A DNA stretch of 64,000 nucleotides from positions 34,940 to 98,939 of the forward strand of contig JBDKUE010000008.1 in assembly GCA_039679855.1 (NCBI GenBank), written 5' to 3'. The translations under genes and the position numbers were made by a program. How positions within the stretch are numbered: the stretch's first letter is position 1; every line of letters begins with the position of its first letter. The notes under the pieces are model-generated. The model was not told where the DNA came from. It did no database searches and saw only the letters and a program-made list of their open reading frames with translations. This document shows positions 25,636 to 33,947 of this stretch, piece by piece. Origin of the DNA: UBA5314 sp039679855 (GTDB taxonomy: Bacteria > Bacillota > Syntrophomonadia > Syntrophomonadales > Syntrophomonadaceae).

Positions 25636-26928
25636 ATGATAAAAAAATTCCTTATATTATCCATGATCCTGGTGACGTTTTTTTCCCTGACTCGGGCAGC
25701 TATGGCCGCTGCCCAACCGCTTTCGGAAGTGCAGTGGGCAAGGATGCTCGGCGACGGCACCGCGCGCTGTGTACAGCCGACTTCGGACGGAGGCTACCTG
25801 CTGACCGGATGGACTAAAGGCCAGATTGGGTCCGGGTCTGACATTTTTCTGTTCAAGGTGGATGAACTGGGCAATAAAACCCGGGGGACCGTACTTAAAG
25901 GCAACGGCTACAGCTGTGGTTTCGGAGTGATCGAAACCAGCGACGGCGGGGCGGTCGTGGTGGGTGATACCAAGTCAAAAACCGGAGTCGACCATGACGT
26001 GATTGTAGCGAAAGTGGACGCCAGCGGTAGCAAGGTTTGGGAGAGAAACTTTGGCGGACCCTACTGTGACTATGGAGCAGCGGTGGTCGAGACGGCGGAC
26101 GGGGGCTTTCTAGTGGCGGGCGGCACTGAATCATACGGCGCCGGTATCTATGATGCCTACCTGATCAGGCTTAATTCAGAGGGGCAGGAAACCTGGGAAA
26201 AGACCTACGGTGGTAAGGGGTCTGACTGTGCCTACGCCCTGATAAAAAAACCGGAAGGCGGGTTTACAGTGGCGGGCAATACCGATTCAACCGGGTCGGG
26301 AAAAACCAGGGTTTACCTGTTCCAAACCGATGCGGAGGGTGGTCTGCTATGGGAGCGCCAAATAGGCAGGAGCGATGACACCTACGGCTGGTCCCTGCAG
26401 CCGGCCGCTGATGGGGGTTATCTGGTTGCAGGTGAAACGGCGGTGATCGGTGCCACTGGGGGCGGATTGAAGAGTTACCTGGTAAAAACAGATTCCCTGG
26501 GCAACCCGACCTGGGAGAAAATATACGGCGCGGATTCCTACTCCTCTGCCTATGCTCTTGTACAAGCCGGGGAAGATAATTACATCCTGGTTGGCAAGAA
26601 GGAGTCTGCTGATGGCGTGCATGATCTTTATATACTAAAGACCGCCCCTTTAGGCGAAACGCTGGATGAAAGAATACTCACGGATCTGTGCGGCAGCTGC
26701 GCTTACTCGGCACAGCAGACCGTAGATGGAGCTTATGTCCTGGCCGGTGAGCAGATATCACCTGTAAACGGCGCCAAACAGGTCTTGCTGGTGAAGCTTA
26801 CGGCCGATCGTGCAGATGATCTACTGGCGGCTACAAGGTTGTTAATTCCGGCGATCCTTATCGCTTCGATTTTATTATTAGCGGTTTATAAAAGAAAGCT
26901 GTCCAAGAATAATCGCAGTATAGGTTGA
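25636..26928 (+). CDS. Secreted, membrane-tethered beta-propeller protein
   Basis: A 430-residue protein with a signal peptide (about residues 1-25, ending AAMAAA), then about seven repeats of roughly 50 residues in the style TSDGGYLLTGWTKG-DIFLFKVDELGN (a blade pattern with S/T-DGG and a following KVD-x-G-N/S turn), and a C-terminal membrane helix (about 405-422) followed by positive residues. It should form a propeller held on the outer membrane face. No ligand or catalytic residues are recognisable. It is the last gene of the first cobalamin-riboswitch unit, directly before the next riboswitch, and probably helps the surface corrinoid complex. Confidence 0.78.
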   Translation: MIKKFLILSMILVTFFSLTRAAMAAAQPLSEVQWARMLGDGTARCVQPTSDGGYLLTGWTKGQIGSGSDIFLFKVDELGNKTRGTVLKGNGYSCGFGVIETSDGGAVVVGDTKSKTGVDHDVIVAKVDASGSKVWERNFGGPYCDYGAAVVETADGGFLVAGGTESYGAGIYDAYLIRLNSEGQETWEKTYGGKGSDCAYALIKKPEGGFTVAGNTDSTGSGKTRVYLFQTDAEGGLLWERQIGRSDDTYGWSLQPAADGGYLVAGETAVIGATGGGLKSYLVKTDSLGNPTWEKIYGADSYSSAYALVQAGEDNYILVGKKESADGVHDLYILKTAPLGETLDERILTDLCGSCAYSAQQTVDGAYVLAGEQISPVNGAKQVLLVKLTADRADDLLAATRLLIPAILIASILLLAVYKRKLSKNNRSIG

Positions 26929-26969
26929 TATCAACATACCAGGCTTTTAATTGAATTACATTTTTGTAT

Positions 26970-27131
26970 CTGGAACAAGGTGGCTTGAATAAAAGCTAAA
27001 TGGGAATCCGGTGCAATTCCGGAGCGGTCGCGCCACTGTAAGGGGGATCCACCTCGCGAGAGGTCACTGGGCAAAGCCTGGGAAGACGCGAGTTGGAGAT
27101 GAAGCCGAGCCAGGAAACCAGCCTGTTCCAT
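26970..27131 (+). promoter_or_regulatory. Cobalamin riboswitch 3
   Basis: It shows the aptamer core: GGGAATCCGGTGCAATTCCGG, AGCGGTCGCGCCACTGTAAG, GGGAAGACGCGAG, GAGCCAGGAAACC and a closing GCCTGTTCCA that pairs with TGGAACAAGG at the 5-prime end. It differs in loop sequence from the tandem pair at 19 kb, so it is not a recent copy. It controls the S-layer corrinoid protein and probably the ECF energising genes. Confidence 0.93.
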
Positions 27132-27197
27132 GGACATCAGGTACCTACGCGAGATAGGGGGTGTCAGCATGCTGAATTTTTTTGAAGAACGAGCAGC

Positions 27198-27231
27198 CCC
27201 GGTCTGATAATAAGACCGGTTATTTTTTTAA
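27198..27231 (+). terminator. Terminator of cobalamin riboswitch 3
   Basis: CCGGTCT and AGACCGG pair around GATAATA and are followed by TTATTTTTTT, about 30 bases before the ribosome site of the S-layer gene. The position fits a transcriptional off-switch. Confidence 0.85.
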
Positions 27232-27264
27232 AACAGCGCTTTTATTGAAGGGAGGTAGATCTCC

Positions 27265-30200
27265 ATGCGGAGAAATCACAGGTATTATAAACCCCTGGCA
27301 CTTATCATGATTGCAATAATGCTCTGCTCGGCCATGGTTTTACAGATAGGCATCAGTCAGGTGCAAGCGGACACTGAAAACCTGGCCGACAAAGCGGTGA
27401 CGTTCCTTAAGACTGATTACGAAACCAACGGTGCCCCGCGGGGTATGGCGGGTTTAGGACCATTTGACGCATACGTCCTTAATGCCGCCGGAGTGGATGT
27501 GAGTGCCTGGCAGCACAACTCGGTAGCCTTGCCAGACGCTGTGAAAGACCTGGTCCAACAGGATATCAGCAATACCTCAGGACCAGTGAAGTATCTCGCC
27601 CAGGACCTGATCGCCATGCGGAAAATGGGTGAGAACAGCCTGGCGGATCAGCTGCAAACCCTTATCACCAATCGACAAAATAATGATGGTTCATTCCAGA
27701 ATGACAGCAGCGTTTATAGTATCATCCCCGCCTACGAACTGCTGGGCAGGGAAGGCAGTATAGGCATTGTTGACTCCGTCTGGGCTCAGAACTATATATT
27801 AAATGCTCAGAATGGAGCTACCGGGGCCTGGGCCGATTTTATGGTCACCGCCCAGGCCGTGCGGGCGCTTAACTACTTATCGCCAGGAGCCGATCCCAAT
27901 TCCCCGGTGGGACAGGCTATCACGAGCGGCTGCGACTGGATGAAACAACAGCAGTCAGCGGACGGAAGTTTTAGTGCGGCTATGGACGACCCATTGATTG
28001 ACGCGGCCGAGGCTATTGCCACGCAGGATGCGTTGGGTCTTAACCCCGCTGCAGCCTGGACCAATAACGGCAAGAGTGCGGTTGATTATCTGAATAATGA
28101 TGCCTTAAACGCTGATGGCAGTTTTGGCTCCAGCAGGAATGTCATGGATGCAACCTGGGCTCTGTACAGTTATAAACTGCTGGGAATCCTTCCGACGGGC
28201 AGCGGCGGAGGTGGTGGTGGAGGCGGCTCCTCCGAGGTCAGCGTCCGGGTAAGGGTCGAGGGAATTACCAGCAACCCGGTGGATACCACGGTCAACGTTT
28301 CCGGCACCGCCCTGGATGCTTTAAATCAGGCGGTGGGCAGCGGGAACGTTGTAGCGCCGGGCGGATTTATCACCAGCATCAACAGTGAAGCCGGAAACGC
28401 TGCAGTCAATCCACCCACCAGCTGGTTCTACTACGCGATCAGAAACGGAACCATCGATCCGGTATCGCTTTCCAGCACTCCTGGCGGCTACAACGTCGCC
28501 GACGGCGATCAGGTCGTATTCTACATCGGGGCTTACGAAGCCCCCCCTTCATATGCGGCCAAGACCTTTCTCCCGGTGGTGAGCGCATCGCCCCAGGCGC
28601 CCACGGCGGGCCAGACCGTCACCTTAAACATCTCCGCTAAAAAATATGATTGGCTCACCGGGCTGCAGGACCTTTCCGGCGCCGAAGCTACAGCCATTGG
28701 CGATTACACGGTGCAGGCCGGGGGAACCACCTACACCAGCAGCTTTGGACAGATAGCTATTCCCAACGTCACGGCCGGGACTTTGAGCTATGTCGTTATC
28801 AACCAGAGCAGCGATGGCTATCCTGACGTGGTCCCCTACCGGGGCAGCATCACAGTAGGCCAGGCAGCAAACAGCAGCGTCCGGGTAAGGGTCGAGGGAA
28901 TTACCAGCACTCCGGTGGACGCCACGGTCAGCCTTTCCGGCACCGCCCTGGACGCCTTGAATCAGGCGGTGGGCAGCGGGAATGTGGTGGCTCCGGGCGG
29001 ATTTATCACCAGTATCAACGGTGAGAGCGGCCTTGCTGGAGTGGCTGCGAACACCGATACAAGCTGGTTCTACTACGTAATCAGAAACGGAATCATCGAC
29101 CCGGTAGCGCTATCCAGCACTCCCGGCGGCTACAACATCGCCGACGGTGATCAGGTCGTATTTTACATAGGGGCCTATGAAGCCCCCCCTTCCTATGCGG
29201 CCAAAACCTTTTTCCCGGTGGTGAGCGCATCGCCCCAGGCGCCCACGGCGGGCCAGACCGTCACCTTAAACATCTCCGCTAAAAAAAATGATTGGCTCAC
29301 CGGGCTGCAGGACCTTTCCGGCGCCGAAGCTACGGCCATTGGCGATTACACGGTGCAGGCCGGGGGAACCACCTATACCAGCAGCTTTGGACAGATAGCT
29401 ATTCCCAACCTTACGGCCGGGACTTTGAGCTATGTTGTTACCAACCAGAGCAGCGATGGCTATCCTGACGTGGTCCCCTACCGGGGCAGCATCAATATAG
29501 CCGCGGGGGCAGGAGGCGGATCTGGTGGCAGCTCATTATCATGCTCTCCGGGAATTCAAGTCGTGGGCAAGAATGGAGAAGGTCTTTTTGGTCCTACCAA
29601 CGTGACTGTATATTCGAGTAATACATGGGGCCTGACGGCTTTGGGAGCTCTTGACGCCACCGGCTTGTCCTATACCATGTCACCAACCTGGGCTGGTTTC
29701 GTGGACTCCATAGCCGGGCAGGCAAGCACTGGAACGACGGGATGGATGTATACCGTCAACGGTTCATCGCCCCTGGTTCTGGCCAAAGACTACCCAATTT
29801 CCAGCGAAGACAGGATAGTCTGGTATTTCAGCAACAGCATGGACCAGGAGGCGCCAATCTATGGCCAACCGGGCTCCGGGGGCGGTGTTGGCGCATCTAA
29901 TCAACAAGCTGCTACAAGCACCACCGGTAATGCCACTGTTTATCCGGCTGCAGGCGGTAAAATAGGGCTGGGCGATGACGCATCTATCGACATTCCTCCT
30001 GACGCTTTGAATGGAACCGAAGGGCTGGATGTTTCAATCCAGAAGGTGGGCAGCCCCCCGCTTGCTCCAGAAGGATTCAGGCTGCTGGGCTATGCATTTG
30101 AGTTTACCATTGGGGGCCTCAGCAGCTACAAGTTTAACAAACCGGTGACGCTGACCTTCAGTTTTGACCCGGCAGCATTGCCCGAGGGACAAAAGCCATC

Positions 30201-30897
30201 TGTGTATTACTATGACGCGGCTTCCTCAAAATGGGTGGACCTGGGAGGCACCATAAATGGGGGCACCATCACGGTGAGCGTAGACCATCTCACCAGGTTT
30301 GCACTGATAATAAAGGAGACTGATTTTCCACAGGCGAATCCCCAGTATTTCCAGTTTGTTGATGTGCCGGCCTCCTTCTGGGCAAGCGATGCCATAATGA
30401 AAATTTACCGGTTGGGATATGTCAACGGTTATCCCGACGGAACTTTCAAGCCTGAGAACCAGATCACTCGTGCGGAGTTCGTTTCCATACTTGACAAGGT
30501 GCTGAATTTGTCCAACTACAGCCCTGCAGTTCCGGATTTCAGCGACGTTGCTTCCGAAGATTGGTTTTACCAGGCCGTTGAGAATGCTGTCCATGCGGGC
30601 ATAATAAGGGGTTATGGCAGCATCTTCGGCCCGGACCGTCAAGTGACCCGTGAAGAGGTGGCGGTTATCCTGGTAAACGCCCTGGGCAAACAAGACGAGG
30701 CCAAGGCCTGCACAGGCGAAAAGACCAGTTTTACTGACGACGCGAGCATATCTGACTGGGCCCGGGGCTTCGTGGTGGTGGCGGTCAAGCATGGCTTGAT
30801 CGGAGGCTACCCTGACGGCGAGTTTAAAGCGCAGGGCAGCGCCACCAGGGCTGAAGCCTGCGCTGTAATCACCAATTTTTTGAACCTAAAAATATAA
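27265..30897 (+). CDS. S-layer transcobalamin-like protein: alpha-barrel, three DUF4430 domains, SLH
   Basis: A 1210-residue exported protein. In order: signal peptide (about 1-35); alpha/alpha barrel (about 36-310) resembling the protein at 23267; a Gly-rich hinge (about 313-322); two copies of a DUF4430 plus Ig-like unit (about 326-531 and 538-742) that are nearly identical; a third, divergent DUF4430 domain (about 759-866) like the protein at 24305; a ZU5-like beta domain (about 890-1010, containing IDIPPDAL); and three SLH repeats (about 1028-1210; FVDVPASFWASDAI, NGYPDGTF) for wall attachment. Barrel plus DUF4430 is the architecture of intrinsic factor/transcobalamin. With a cobalamin riboswitch in front and ECF transport genes behind, it is best explained as a cell-surface corrinoid trap. 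Confidence 0.87.
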   Translation: MRRNHRYYKPLALIMIAIMLCSAMVLQIGISQVQADTENLADKAVTFLKTDYETNGAPRGMAGLGPFDAYVLNAAGVDVSAWQHNSVALPDAVKDLVQQDISNTSGPVKYLAQDLIAMRKMGENSLADQLQTLITNRQNNDGSFQNDSSVYSIIPAYELLGREGSIGIVDSVWAQNYILNAQNGATGAWADFMVTAQAVRALNYLSPGADPNSPVGQAITSGCDWMKQQQSADGSFSAAMDDPLIDAAEAIATQDALGLNPAAAWTNNGKSAVDYLNNDALNADGSFGSSRNVMDATWALYSYKLLGILPTGSGGGGGGGGSSEVSVRVRVEGITSNPVDTTVNVSGTALDALNQAVGSGNVVAPGGFITSINSEAGNAAVNPPTSWFYYAIRNGTIDPVSLSSTPGGYNVADGDQVVFYIGAYEAPPSYAAKTFLPVVSASPQAPTAGQTVTLNISAKKYDWLTGLQDLSGAEATAIGDYTVQAGGTTYTSSFGQIAIPNVTAGTLSYVVINQSSDGYPDVVPYRGSITVGQAANSSVRVRVEGITSTPVDATVSLSGTALDALNQAVGSGNVVAPGGFITSINGESGLAGVAANTDTSWFYYVIRNGIIDPVALSSTPGGYNIADGDQVVFYIGAYEAPPSYAAKTFFPVVSASPQAPTAGQTVTLNISAKKNDWLTGLQDLSGAEATAIGDYTVQAGGTTYTSSFGQIAIPNLTAGTLSYVVTNQSSDGYPDVVPYRGSINIAAGAGGGSGGSSLSCSPGIQVVGKNGEGLFGPTNVTVYSSNTWGLTALGALDATGLSYTMSPTWAGFVDSIAGQASTGTTGWMYTVNGSSPLVLAKDYPISSEDRIVWYFSNSMDQEAPIYGQPGSGGGVGASNQQAATSTTGNATVYPAAGGKIGLGDDASIDIPPDALNGTEGLDVSIQKVGSPPLAPEGFRLLGYAFEFTIGGLSSYKFNKPVTLTFSFDPAALPEGQKPSVYYYDAASSKWVDLGGTINGGTITVSVDHLTRFALIIKETDFPQANPQYFQFVDVPASFWASDAIMKIYRLGYVNGYPDGTFKPENQITRAEFVSILDKVLNLSNYSPAVPDFSDVASEDWFYQAVENAVHAGIIRGYGSIFGPDRQVTREEVAVILVNALGKQDEAKACTGEKTSFTDDASISDWARGFVVVAVKHGLIGGYPDGEFKAQGSATRAEACAVITNFLNLKI
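28240..29493 (+). repeat. In-frame tandem duplication of about 636 bases within the S-layer gene
   Basis: Unit 1 begins at 28240 and unit 2 at 28876, both with AGCGTCCGGGTAAGGGTCGA; they stay nearly identical to the block CGGGGCAGCATC near 28850 and 29487. The offset of 636 bases equals 212 codons. One difference is a three-residue gap (VNPPTS versus VAANTDTS). The high DNA identity implies recent duplication or gene conversion of a DUF4430 plus Ig-like unit. Confidence 0.9.
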
Positions 30898-30913
30898 TTG
30901 CCTACAAGGCATG

Positions 30914-30940
30914 ACAGGCAAGCCTTCAGGGCTTGCCTGT
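30914..30940 (+). other. Hairpin between the S-layer gene and ecfT
   Basis: ACAGGCAAGCC and GGCTTGCCTGT form an eleven-pair stem with a five-base loop. There is no long T-run, so it may reduce rather than stop transcription into the ECF genes, or protect the upstream mRNA. Confidence 0.6.
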
Positions 30941-30985
30941 TAATAGCCGGCAATCGACAATGCTTTGCTAAAGCGGGGAGTACAA

Positions 30986-31915
30986 ATGGCTGTTAAATTG
31001 GTATACGAACATCGAGAAACTTTTCTTCAGTCTTTGCATACGGTCGTAAACCTTTTCTATATAGCAGTCCTCTTTGTCATAACCATGATTTCCGATCATC
31101 CCTTGTTCCTGGTTGGCATTTTCCTGATAACACTGCTAAACCTGGCTGCGGCCGGTGCATTTGAGAAAGGAGAACGGATGCTGCGGGTCGGTATCTGGGC
31201 AACTTTGGTTATCATGATCGTCAACCCTTTAGTCATACATGCCGGCGCGACGGTCATCTGGCATGGTCCCAGTCTGCCCCTGTGGGGTCAGGTAGAGATC
31301 AGCCTGGAAGCGCTTTGCTATGGAGCAACAATGGGAATCCGGCTGATGATTCTTATGACCTTGTTTTGTCTCTACAACGAGATCCTGAATCCTGACCTGC
31401 TGCTCGGTTATATGGCGCGCATAGCCTATAAGTCCGGATTGGTGGTATCCCTTGCTACCAGACTGTTCCCAACCGTGGTCCGTGACCTGGCCGCCGCCCG
31501 CGAGGCGCAGCAGATGAGAGGTGTGGATTTCAGCTCTGGCAAGCTGAGCGAAAGGGTAAATAAATACTCTCAGATATTCCGCGTAGTGCTGACATCTACC
31601 CTGGAGGGATCGTTTAATACCGCTGAAGCCATGCAGGCCCGGGCTTTCGGTTTTGGCCCCCGCTCCCGCTACCGCCGTGAGCTTTGGCGGCCGCGAGATA
31701 CGGTCTGTCTGTTAATGAGCTTTATGACACTGGTAATGGCCGTCTTCGCCAAGAGCACTGGATACATTGAATTTATCTATTATCCTCGCCTGGGAAAACT
31801 GGCGCAAAGCAATGAGGCGGCAACCTGGCTGGCTGCGATTGTGCTACTCCTGGCCATACCGGTGTTGTTGAGCTGGGTGTGGAAATGGTCGGCCCTTCTA
31901 CGGTCCAAGATATAA
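30986..31915 (+). CDS. ecfT: ECF transporter T component (EcfT/CbiQ family)
   Basis: About 309 residues with four or five membrane helices in the first half and at the end, and the family coupling motifs AREAQQMRG and EAMQARAFG, which transmit ATP hydrolysis to the S component. ATG at 30986 is chosen because GGGGAG lies six bases upstream; an earlier in-frame TTG at 30965 overlaps that site. It follows the S-layer corrinoid protein by about 90 bases and precedes a fused ATPase by about 160. Together with the S component at 24967 it makes a complete ECF importer. In some genomes one T unit serves several S components, so it may also energise other vitamins. Confidence 0.9.
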   Translation: MAVKLVYEHRETFLQSLHTVVNLFYIAVLFVITMISDHPLFLVGIFLITLLNLAAAGAFEKGERMLRVGIWATLVIMIVNPLVIHAGATVIWHGPSLPLWGQVEISLEALCYGATMGIRLMILMTLFCLYNEILNPDLLLGYMARIAYKSGLVVSLATRLFPTVVRDLAAAREAQQMRGVDFSSGKLSERVNKYSQIFRVVLTSTLEGSFNTAEAMQARAFGFGPRSRYRRELWRPRDTVCLLMSFMTLVMAVFAKSTGYIEFIYYPRLGKLAQSNEAATWLAAIVLLLAIPVLLSWVWKWSALLRSKI

Positions 31916-32075
31916 GCTGTCAGGGCTTGTTTTGATCCGGTTCATCCTATTTTTATATTATTCATAAGAAAGTGTTTTGGTGAAGAGAATCCTGGAAAGA
32001 TCCTTTAGCTTAAATAATCTTTAGAATCTAAATGCTGTTCCTGTCCAAACGGCGCTATAGATGGGGGTGGAATCA

Positions 32076-33779
32076 TTGTCCCGCCTTGAAATCCAGAATA
32101 TAAGTTATTACTACCCGGAAAAGCAGTTCCCGGCGCTTAAAAATGTCAATCTTTCTCTGGGAGGCGGAGAGTTTCTCCTGCTGGCCGGCGGTACCGGGTC
32201 GGGTAAATCATCCCTGGCCCGGGTTCTGGCCGGCTTGATTCCCGATTTTTACGGTGGAAAGTTCAAGGGAAGGATATTCTTTAACGGGAAGGAGCATCCA
32301 GCAGCCGAAAGCCATTTATGGTGCTCGAAAGTTGGCATGGTGTTTCAAGATCCGGAAAAACAGCTGATCATGACTTCAGTGGAAGCGGAAATCGCTTTTG
32401 GCCTGGAGAATCTGGGACTGCCGCAGCCGGAAATGTTTCGTCGGGTTGCCGAGGTGATGAGTTTTCTCGATTTGTCTCATCTAAAAAGCGAACATACTGC
32501 CAATCTTTCCGGCGGACAAAAGCAAAAAGTGGCCCTGGCCGCGGTGCTGGCCATGCAGCCGGGCATCCTGATCCTGGATGAACCCACCTCCCAGCTGGAC
32601 CCCTTGAGCGCTGAAGAATTCCTCAACCTGGTTGAGCGCCTGAATAAAGAATTAGGCTATACGGTGCTCCTTATCGAGCAGCGTTTGGAAAGGTGCATCC
32701 ATCTGGCCGATCGTATGGTTCTAATGGAAAAGGGAGAAATCATTTGTAATAAACCGGCAGCCGAGGCGGTGCGCTGGCAGATCGCTAACCGGAAGCCCTT
32801 TACACCCCCGGTAACCAGATTTTTTGCCCTGCTCGACCACCCGATCGTTCCCCTGACGGTAAAGGAGGGGCGTGCGGCCTTACATGAAATGATAGCCTCA
32901 CAACCGTCGCTCCTTTATTCGCATCCATCCTCCCCTGCCCCGCCCGTCCGAAGCGAAACCAAAAAGAGCAGCCGCATTACTCCTGTGCTGGAAGCCAAAG
33001 ATATATGGTTCACTTATCCCAGGGGCCGGGAGGCCTTAAAGGGAGTCAGCCTCAGGGTTGACCCGGGCGATTTCGCGGTTATTATAGGAGGAAACGCAGC
33101 GGGTAAGACTACGCTTTTAAAATTGGCAGCCGGGCTGTTAAAGCCTGACCGGGGCAGGGTTTTCGTACGGGGAATAGACACCAGGGCAGCTGCTCTGCCC
33201 GAACTGGCGCGGCATATCGGCTACCTTTCCCAGAATCCCAACGATTATCTCTTTCAAGAAACGGTTGAGGATGAACTTCTCTTTACAATAAGGAATTTCG
33301 GGATTGAAAACCACGGAGTAGTGGCGTCCACCTTAAGTAAACTGGGGTTGGAGGATTTTCGTAAAATAAATCCCCGGGAACTGAGCGGCGGAGAACGTCA
33401 GCGAGCAGCCCTGGCCTCGGTGCTGGTTTCCCAGCCCGAATTGCTCCTGTTAGACGAGCCGACCCGGGGCATTGACTATGTATTAAAGAAGGAATTGGGC
33501 ACCTTGCTTAAGGAATTGAATCGCCAGGGCATTACCATTGTTCTGGTTACCCATGACGTGGAATTTGCAGCGGAGTATGCCAGCAGCATCATACTCATAT
33601 TTGACGGCCAAATCGTGAGCAACGGGGGGGCCCGCCAGGTTATGGGAGATTCTCTGTTCTATTCTCCCCAGATGTCCAGGTTGTTCAAGGGCTTCGCCGA
33701 TGGCGTGCTGACAGTCAGTGAAGCCATTAATCTAATGAATGCGGGAGGCGAGGTTCTTAATCTTCAAAAGCCCGGATAA
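32076..33779 (+). CDS. Fused ECF transporter ATPase (EcfA1-EcfA2)
   Basis: A double ABC ATPase of about 567 residues. Half 1 (about 1-245) has Walker A GGTGSGKSS, signature LSGGQKQKV and Walker B ILILDEPTSQLD. Half 2 (about 305-540) has Walker A GGNAAGKTT, signature LSGGERQRA and Walker B LLLLDEPTRGID. Both ATP sites look complete. Ordinary ECF modules use two separate ATPases; a fusion gives a fixed heterodimer. TTG at 32076, seven bases after GGGGGTGG, is the preferred start; an ATG at 32061 in the same frame is possible but has no ribosome site. It pairs with the T component upstream and the S component at 24967. Confidence 0.92.
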   Translation: MSRLEIQNISYYYPEKQFPALKNVNLSLGGGEFLLLAGGTGSGKSSLARVLAGLIPDFYGGKFKGRIFFNGKEHPAAESHLWCSKVGMVFQDPEKQLIMTSVEAEIAFGLENLGLPQPEMFRRVAEVMSFLDLSHLKSEHTANLSGGQKQKVALAAVLAMQPGILILDEPTSQLDPLSAEEFLNLVERLNKELGYTVLLIEQRLERCIHLADRMVLMEKGEIICNKPAAEAVRWQIANRKPFTPPVTRFFALLDHPIVPLTVKEGRAALHEMIASQPSLLYSHPSSPAPPVRSETKKSSRITPVLEAKDIWFTYPRGREALKGVSLRVDPGDFAVIIGGNAAGKTTLLKLAAGLLKPDRGRVFVRGIDTRAAALPELARHIGYLSQNPNDYLFQETVEDELLFTIRNFGIENHGVVASTLSKLGLEDFRKINPRELSGGERQRAALASVLVSQPELLLLDEPTRGIDYVLKKELGTLLKELNRQGITIVLVTHDVEFAAEYASSIILIFDGQIVSNGGARQVMGDSLFYSPQMSRLFKGFADGVLTVSEAINLMNAGGEVLNLQKPG

Positions 33780-33947
33780 TCGATTAAAGTTGGCAACATT
33801 TGTATATGCCGCCCTGGGACTTGCAGCTCAATTGGATTGGAAATACAGTTCAAATTGCGACCCCTCCTTAGTGCCGGGAGGGAGCTATGCTCATTACTCC
33901 CTTCCGCTCACTACTTTTATAATTCAATATCAAGGAGGAAAAATGCA

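Noticed and set aside
28240..29493. Assembly artefact as the cause of the 636-base repeat
   Set aside because: The two units differ by scattered substitutions and a small indel (VNPPTS versus VAANTDTS), as expected for a real duplication; long reads would settle it.
30226..30792. Minus-strand open frame of 188 codons
   Set aside because: Antisense to the SLH repeats of the S-layer protein, low-complexity translation and no start signal.
33790..33945. A riboswitch (SAM, T-box or cobalamin) upstream of metE
   Set aside because: No T-box motif, SAM core or B12 box was found; only a short CCCTCC/GGGAGGG hairpin is present.
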